Shown piece by piece: positions 59,095 to 64,000 of a stretch of DNA of 64,000 nucleotides. The notes below the pieces were generated by a model. The model saw only the letters and a list, made by a program, of their open reading frames with translations. It searched no databases and had not been told where the DNA came from. Position numbers and translations under genes: made by a program. Numbering within the stretch: the first letter of the stretch is position 1; every line of letters begins with the position of its first letter. Source of the stretch: Thozetella sp. PMI_491 (taxonomy: Eukaryota; Ascomycota; Sordariomycetes; Chaetosphaeriales; Chaetosphaeriaceae); NCBI GenBank assembly GCA_021432635.1, contig MU270031.1:250118-314117 (forward strand), given 5' to 3'.

Positions 59095-62000
59095 TGCACG
59101 ATCTGGCGGATCCCTGACCTTGCATTGGTCACAATTTCGCAAGACACCCGGTCCGCATCTTATCAACAACACACCTAGTCTTAATTCCAACGATTTTCAC
59201 TTGCTTTATGGGCCGGGCGTCTATTTACGACTACCCGACGATGGCCCTCGCCTGGTAACCGCCCTGTCGACAACCCCTATCGACACAAACTTCGGAGCGA
59301 GCGAAGCATGCGTGCATGATATTTTGGGCTCACCCCTTATTTCCCGTCCTCTCTTCACAGCGTGGTCCAAGCAACAAAATGTTTACGTGTTTTCTCTAAT
59401 ACCCGGATTTCCTGGCAAGGAAATATCCACCACATCAACTACCACCTACTATGGCTATTACGGATACATCTACAGTGCCCATCGGCCCCCACTGGCCCCG
59501 GCTTCATTGTGTATATATACCCCAGGAAGAGAGAAGGAGAAGATATACGGATCTCGGACGGCGAATTCCTTTTCTGGCGGCGGGCAAGGGAACTTCACGG
59601 CTGGCTCGGCTCTGGCATGAACGGGCGTTCTATTTTTTTTCTCCTCACTTGGTTCTTAGTGCTGCCTCATCCGGGGACAGACTGTGGCAAATGAGCGACA
59701 GGCGCTCTTTTCCTGCAATGGCTTGAGGAGGGTCATGCCTGGCGGCAGGCATATGCGCCGCTCCGTGCAATCAGCTAGCGACGTGCCCTTAGGACACGGA
59801 TGATGGCCCCACAAACGTGTGTACTTCCCTGCCCAGCCTGTAGATAGCATGGCGGGCTTAACTACGGTGCTCTGACTCTCACCACTGCAACTTCGTCTCT
59901 TGTGACTGTTGGCCGGCCCTCTTGGGCCCTTCGGCTTGACCTAATTCCCTCAATTATCTCGCATTTCCTGCCGTCGTCTGCCGCCCCAAAAAGAAACTTG
60001 GAAGGCTTGCGATCGGCACGGCTCGGACGCCTCCGAGCTAGCCACCTAGACACCTTGGTTGTACCTCGCAACCTCAGTTACATCGGCGATGAACGGAGAC
60101 ATGATCTTCATTGTCGTAGGTAGCGCCAGATAAAGCGGTGGTTACGAAAGACAATTTTGGCGAGCTTGTCAGTAGTATACGTCCTTCCCTACCCTTTCCT
60201 GTCATTCCAACAAGAAAAAGGACCTCGGTTTTCGCCCGTCTTCTCTGCCTGCTTCTACGCCTAGGGAGAGAGGGCAAGACAAACCGATCACTCAAAAGTT
60301 GCCCCCTTCCTTCGTCACTCCCCACCTGCGTCCGGGTTACACAAGAGAAGGGAGCGACTCCGCGCCGGGAAGTGGAGAGGGGAGTAGCAATGTTCCTCAG
60401 CAGAACCACCAAAGCTACCTTCCCCCCATTCGAATGTAGCAACGCTTACCGGGGACAAGGGGGTAATTTGAGGTTGGTGGTCAGCGCCGGGCGTATAACA
60501 CCCACCAAAACAACCCTCAACGGCGCTTTGCTCCCTCGAGTTGCGCAAAAGTCGCAAGTGGCGGCAGCAGGACCGGCAACCAAACCCCCCGTAGGCCCCA
60601 CGGCAAGATGAGATTGGCCGCGGTTCGGATCTACCTTCCGGGGGGGCTAAACTAGCCGCACGTCGTGGCGGCCCCCAAGCGGTTGGCGAGAGAGCTTCGC
60701 ACGCGCCGTCTCCCTTTCGCCGTCCAAAAGCACTATGCTTGGGTGGACTCGCCCACCCTTCAGCTACCACAACACCCCAGTACGAGCGCGGACCTATCAA
60801 GAGACGGTTGCGATTGGCGAGCAGGGGCCTATAATCTGCGGTGACGTCTGGGTCCCTTTAGGTCGCCTCCTCTAGACAGAAAGCCACGCCAGGCCAGCCC
60901 CGTTAGCCCAGTTGAGTCCACAGGGGTGGGTGACCCTCGTTGAGGAGCGAAAGGGTGCCTGCCCCCGGGGCTAGCTCAGTAAGCAGCTGCCGGGATCTTG
61001 CGAATGAGGGATCGCGCGAAAGGAGGATTTTACGATCAGAACAGGGAGCGCGCAACGCCCGGGACCATGGCGCCGGCGACTGTTCTGATGACCCGATTGC
61101 CCCTCTTCTAGCCTGGCCACGAAGCCCGCAGGCTTAGGACCGGTTCGGTGGCGGACATGGCATGCAAGTGCTGCGGGTAGACGGTTGCGAAGAGGACCGG
61201 GGCTCGCGAGGATTGGTTTGATTGGAAAGGTCGGCTAGACTAAAAAAGGAAGTGCTCGTGTTGCACGACGGTGAGAGACAGGCGTGCGGGTCGGTGAGCA
61301 ATTGACTGGCTGGCGACGGAGGAAGGGGGCAAGGAAGGGGGGAGGGAATCGGGCTGCCAGCATGGCGGGCTGCCGGGGCGCAGCTGACGAGAGAGAAACA
61401 TGTCTCAAGCTTGCCTAGATGCGCATTGTCGAGTATCTGCTCTTGGGACGGGGGAGGAGGGGGGCTGAGATATCGATCCCGTATGGAAGCCAGAGGGAAG
61501 GGAGACTGCTAGAATCCCATTGTTGACATTGTCCCCTGACCCTGACCCCATCCCTCACTGAAATCTCAGACAAGCTTATTGGTGTTTTTCTCTCCCTACC
61601 CCCCCTCCATCCGCAAGAAAAGGATCGTCACATCGCGATTTGCGGGCCTCACCGTCCGTCTCGCTAGAATCTCATCCCCCTCCCAGGACCAGAGTCTGGA
61701 ACGCTGCTTCGAACCCTGAATGGCCAGACGCCAGACGCCAGCATTCCTAATCTTGATCTATCTTCCACTGCGGCCCAAACGGTCGTACCCTTGGCGGAAA
61801 GGTCTTGGCCGCTGCGGTGCAACGTGACCTGTCATATGGCGGGCATGTGCTCACGTTTCCGTGTTGGCCGTCAAGGCTACACCCTGTGCTCTCGCGAGAT
61901 TCCCCAGAGGAAAGGTATGCCGGCCCAGAAGAGGAGTAGAAGGCTTGAGGCGGCGTAACTGGAGGTTGGGTGGGTAGAGAAGGGGGCGGGGGAAGGGGAA

Positions 62001-64000
62001 GAGGTTGAACGTGAACAAACAGCCGCCAAGTGGCTACGGCAGACTGTCGGCGCTGGGCGAGCTTTCGGTTGTCTCATTGGATCATGTCAACAGGTAATCA
62101 ATAGTCGAGTGGCTTGAGAGCCGCCAGGTTCCATGTTGAGACCTGGTCAGGACCTCCACACGTTAGCCGTCGTTGTTTCCCTGCGGAGCGGCCGGGTGAT
62201 CGGCCTAGGACTTGAACAACTCATATCACGAAAAGTAACCCGAGGCAGACTGTGTGAGAGGCGAGAAAACTCCCGACCTCTGTGTCTGCACAACGTCGCG
62301 CGCCCCTCTTCACAGCATATGTACGTAGCCAGATCTGGAAGCAGGCAAGCCCAAAGTGAGCCTTCTGCCTCGCCGGGCGACGGGGCAACTAGGCAACGAG
62401 GCACTGGCCACGCTAGATCTCGTGCGCCTCGAGAGGTAGCCTTAGTTATTTACACATGCCGCCTCAAAAGACAACGATTTCGGAGTGACAGAGGGCGGTT
62501 TACGGAGTACATGTGTTGTGATTGCCGCAGCTGCGTCGAAAAGGGAACAAAAGTCGAGAGGAGCATAGACCGGCGAGAGGCTTGCCGATCATGGAATGCT
62601 TTGTGTCCCCTGAAGCTGGAAAGGCGCGGCATTCGAGCACTTGCGAGCCGTCCGAACAGCTATCCCCACCTCGGCAGCGATCGCCATCGGCCAGCACCAG
62701 ACTATTGAACTCTCCAAGAACGCTGCCTGCTTTCAAGCGTCGCGATACGCGCGATCTCCAGCACCAGTTGAGAAGGCGCTCAGGAAGTTGCCGTGCCACC
62801 AGCATGCCGGAGGGCTAGTCCAGGGCCGAGTCTATGAAACAACCTTCTTTTTATATCACCTGTGAGCAGCTTTCCTATTTGATGGGTGCGCGGGTGATCG
62901 ATCCGATCCCCTGGCCTAGGAGCAAAGGAGGTCAGGAGAATCGCGATGCTGTTAGGGCTGACAGTGCAGTGCCTTTACATTTGCAATGCGTCCAGGGACA
63001 TCCCTGTGCGGGAGCCCTACTGAGCTATTTCCGTTGCGGGAAAGTTTGCCCGCCTGCTGGGAGGATCTTATAGTGTGCCCTCGGGGTAGTGCTACTGTGA
63101 CCCTTGTTACTCAACGGAACTCCACCCTGTAGAAGGACGCGAGACCCGTGGGTCACCAGCGGTATGACCTCGTTGCAGGGCCAGTCAGGATTCATTGGGG
63201 GATGGAAAGTTCCCCTCCCCCGGTTGTACTGGTCTCGTAACGGCGGGAGGCGGGGGTTCGACCACACCACCGAGATGTGCGTGAACCATGGGGCCTGCGT
63301 GTGTACAGCATAGGTTTGTTCTGGACGAGATTTGTCGTCGCTCAGCACACAGACGAGGGAATGCCCACTTCCCGAGATCCACGCAAACAATCAAACTCAA
63401 AATTGTTTTAGCCTTTACGAGCCCTCCGCGCGGGGTGTGCTGCCGTAACGGAAAGGGCACAGTGCCAGGTGCGGGATAAGATCTTGGGAGACGGGGCCCA
63501 CACTCATAATTCTACGAAAGGGTTTGGCCCGAGAGCTAACAGCTGTGAGATGCCGGGGACGACATTAGACAAAAAAAGAGGGCAGGGGGTGCCGGCATGG
63601 GGGGGGGGGAGGAGGGTCCCACCTGGTGCTGCGGAGGTTTTGTTTCGTTGTCAAACGACTCCTAAAGTCGTCGGGAAAGGACGGCCGCAGGGGTTGCCAG
63701 TGTGCCTCTCCGCCCTTGGGCAAGATTCGTAATCCACGACAAATGTTTGTATTCCAGCCTAGCGGCAGGTAGGACGGAAATGGCATAGATCGTCCGAGGA
63801 AGGGAACCAAGGTGAAGGACGGGGGCCCGGAAGGCATTCCGGAGCAATTAATTAGTCGCTCTGCGAGGGCGTGGAAAGGATGGAGGCATGGAACGGGCCT
63901 AGCATACCTCGCGTAGGCGTTCGACGCGGCAGTCTCCGTCTCTCTCCATCCGTCTACCTTGTCTTTCCCCTTTGTCCCTTGTTCACCGGCACGGAGAGGC
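59095..64000. other. Gene-free region downstream of the GATA-factor gene, to window edge
   Basis: The first part should be the 3' UTR. I see no coding family in 4.9 kb; open frames stay under about 190 codons and overlap. G-rich runs occur near 61320-61345, 61450-61465 and 63599-63617. A TTTACGGAGTACATG element is at about 62498. The region may continue beyond the window. Confidence 0.55.
63599..63617 (+). repeat. Poly-G run
   Basis: Eleven consecutive G residues followed by AGGAGGG, in intergenic DNA. Confidence 0.85.

Noticed and set aside
1-64000. Secondary-metabolite cluster including the OYE and dienelactone hydrolase
   Set aside because: No backbone synthase, P450, transporter or cluster regulator lies nearby, and the two genes are separated by core genes.

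Overview
This window is chromosomal DNA of a filamentous ascomycete (Pezizomycotina, most likely a sordariomycete). The evidence is short introns (about 55-165 nt) with GTRAGT-type donors and CTAAC/CTGAC branch sites, CT-rich tracts ahead of genes, and typical filamentous-fungal families (HET, CFEM, GH72, DUF6536, NsdD/SUB-1-type GATA factor). The DNA is GC-rich with many G/C homopolymer runs. I place 13 protein-coding genes and see no rRNA, tRNA, CRISPR array or intact transposon.

Layout. 0-8 kb: RPL5 (+) and a long leucine-rich-repeat protein of the fungal Mhp1 type (+). 8-12 kb: gene-free. 12-14.6 kb: a DUF6536 multi-pass membrane protein (+). 15-22.5 kb is the most accessory-looking part: a T5orf172/GIY-YIG-like protein (-), a dienelactone hydrolase (-), a CpG-poor, TA-rich repeat-like relic, and a HET-domain protein (-). 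23-31.4 kb: free methionine-R-sulfoxide reductase (+), a GH72 GPI-anchored glucanosyltransferase (-), and BZZ1 (-). 32-36 kb: an old-yellow-enzyme oxidoreductase (-) divergent from the mRNA-export helicase DBP5 (+). 38.4-41.2 kb: a single-pass CFEM protein with a very long cytosolic tail (+). 41.2-57.7 kb: about 16.5 kb with no gene I can support. 57.7-59.1 kb: the NsdD/SUB-1 GATA factor (+). 59.1-64 kb: gene-free to the window edge.

The genes do not form a biosynthetic cluster. Most are core housekeeping or cell-surface genes (ribosome, mRNA export, actin/endocytosis, cell wall, redox repair), each with its own promoter. The T5orf172-HET stretch is a small island that looks variable. The GATA regulator sits alone inside more than 21 kb of non-coding DNA, which is the most striking large-scale feature and suggests an extended regulatory domain or unannotated non-coding transcripts.

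Gene structures were inferred by eye from splice signals, reading frame and family similarity recalled from memory. No search or transcript data were available, so functional calls rest on motifs seen in the translations.
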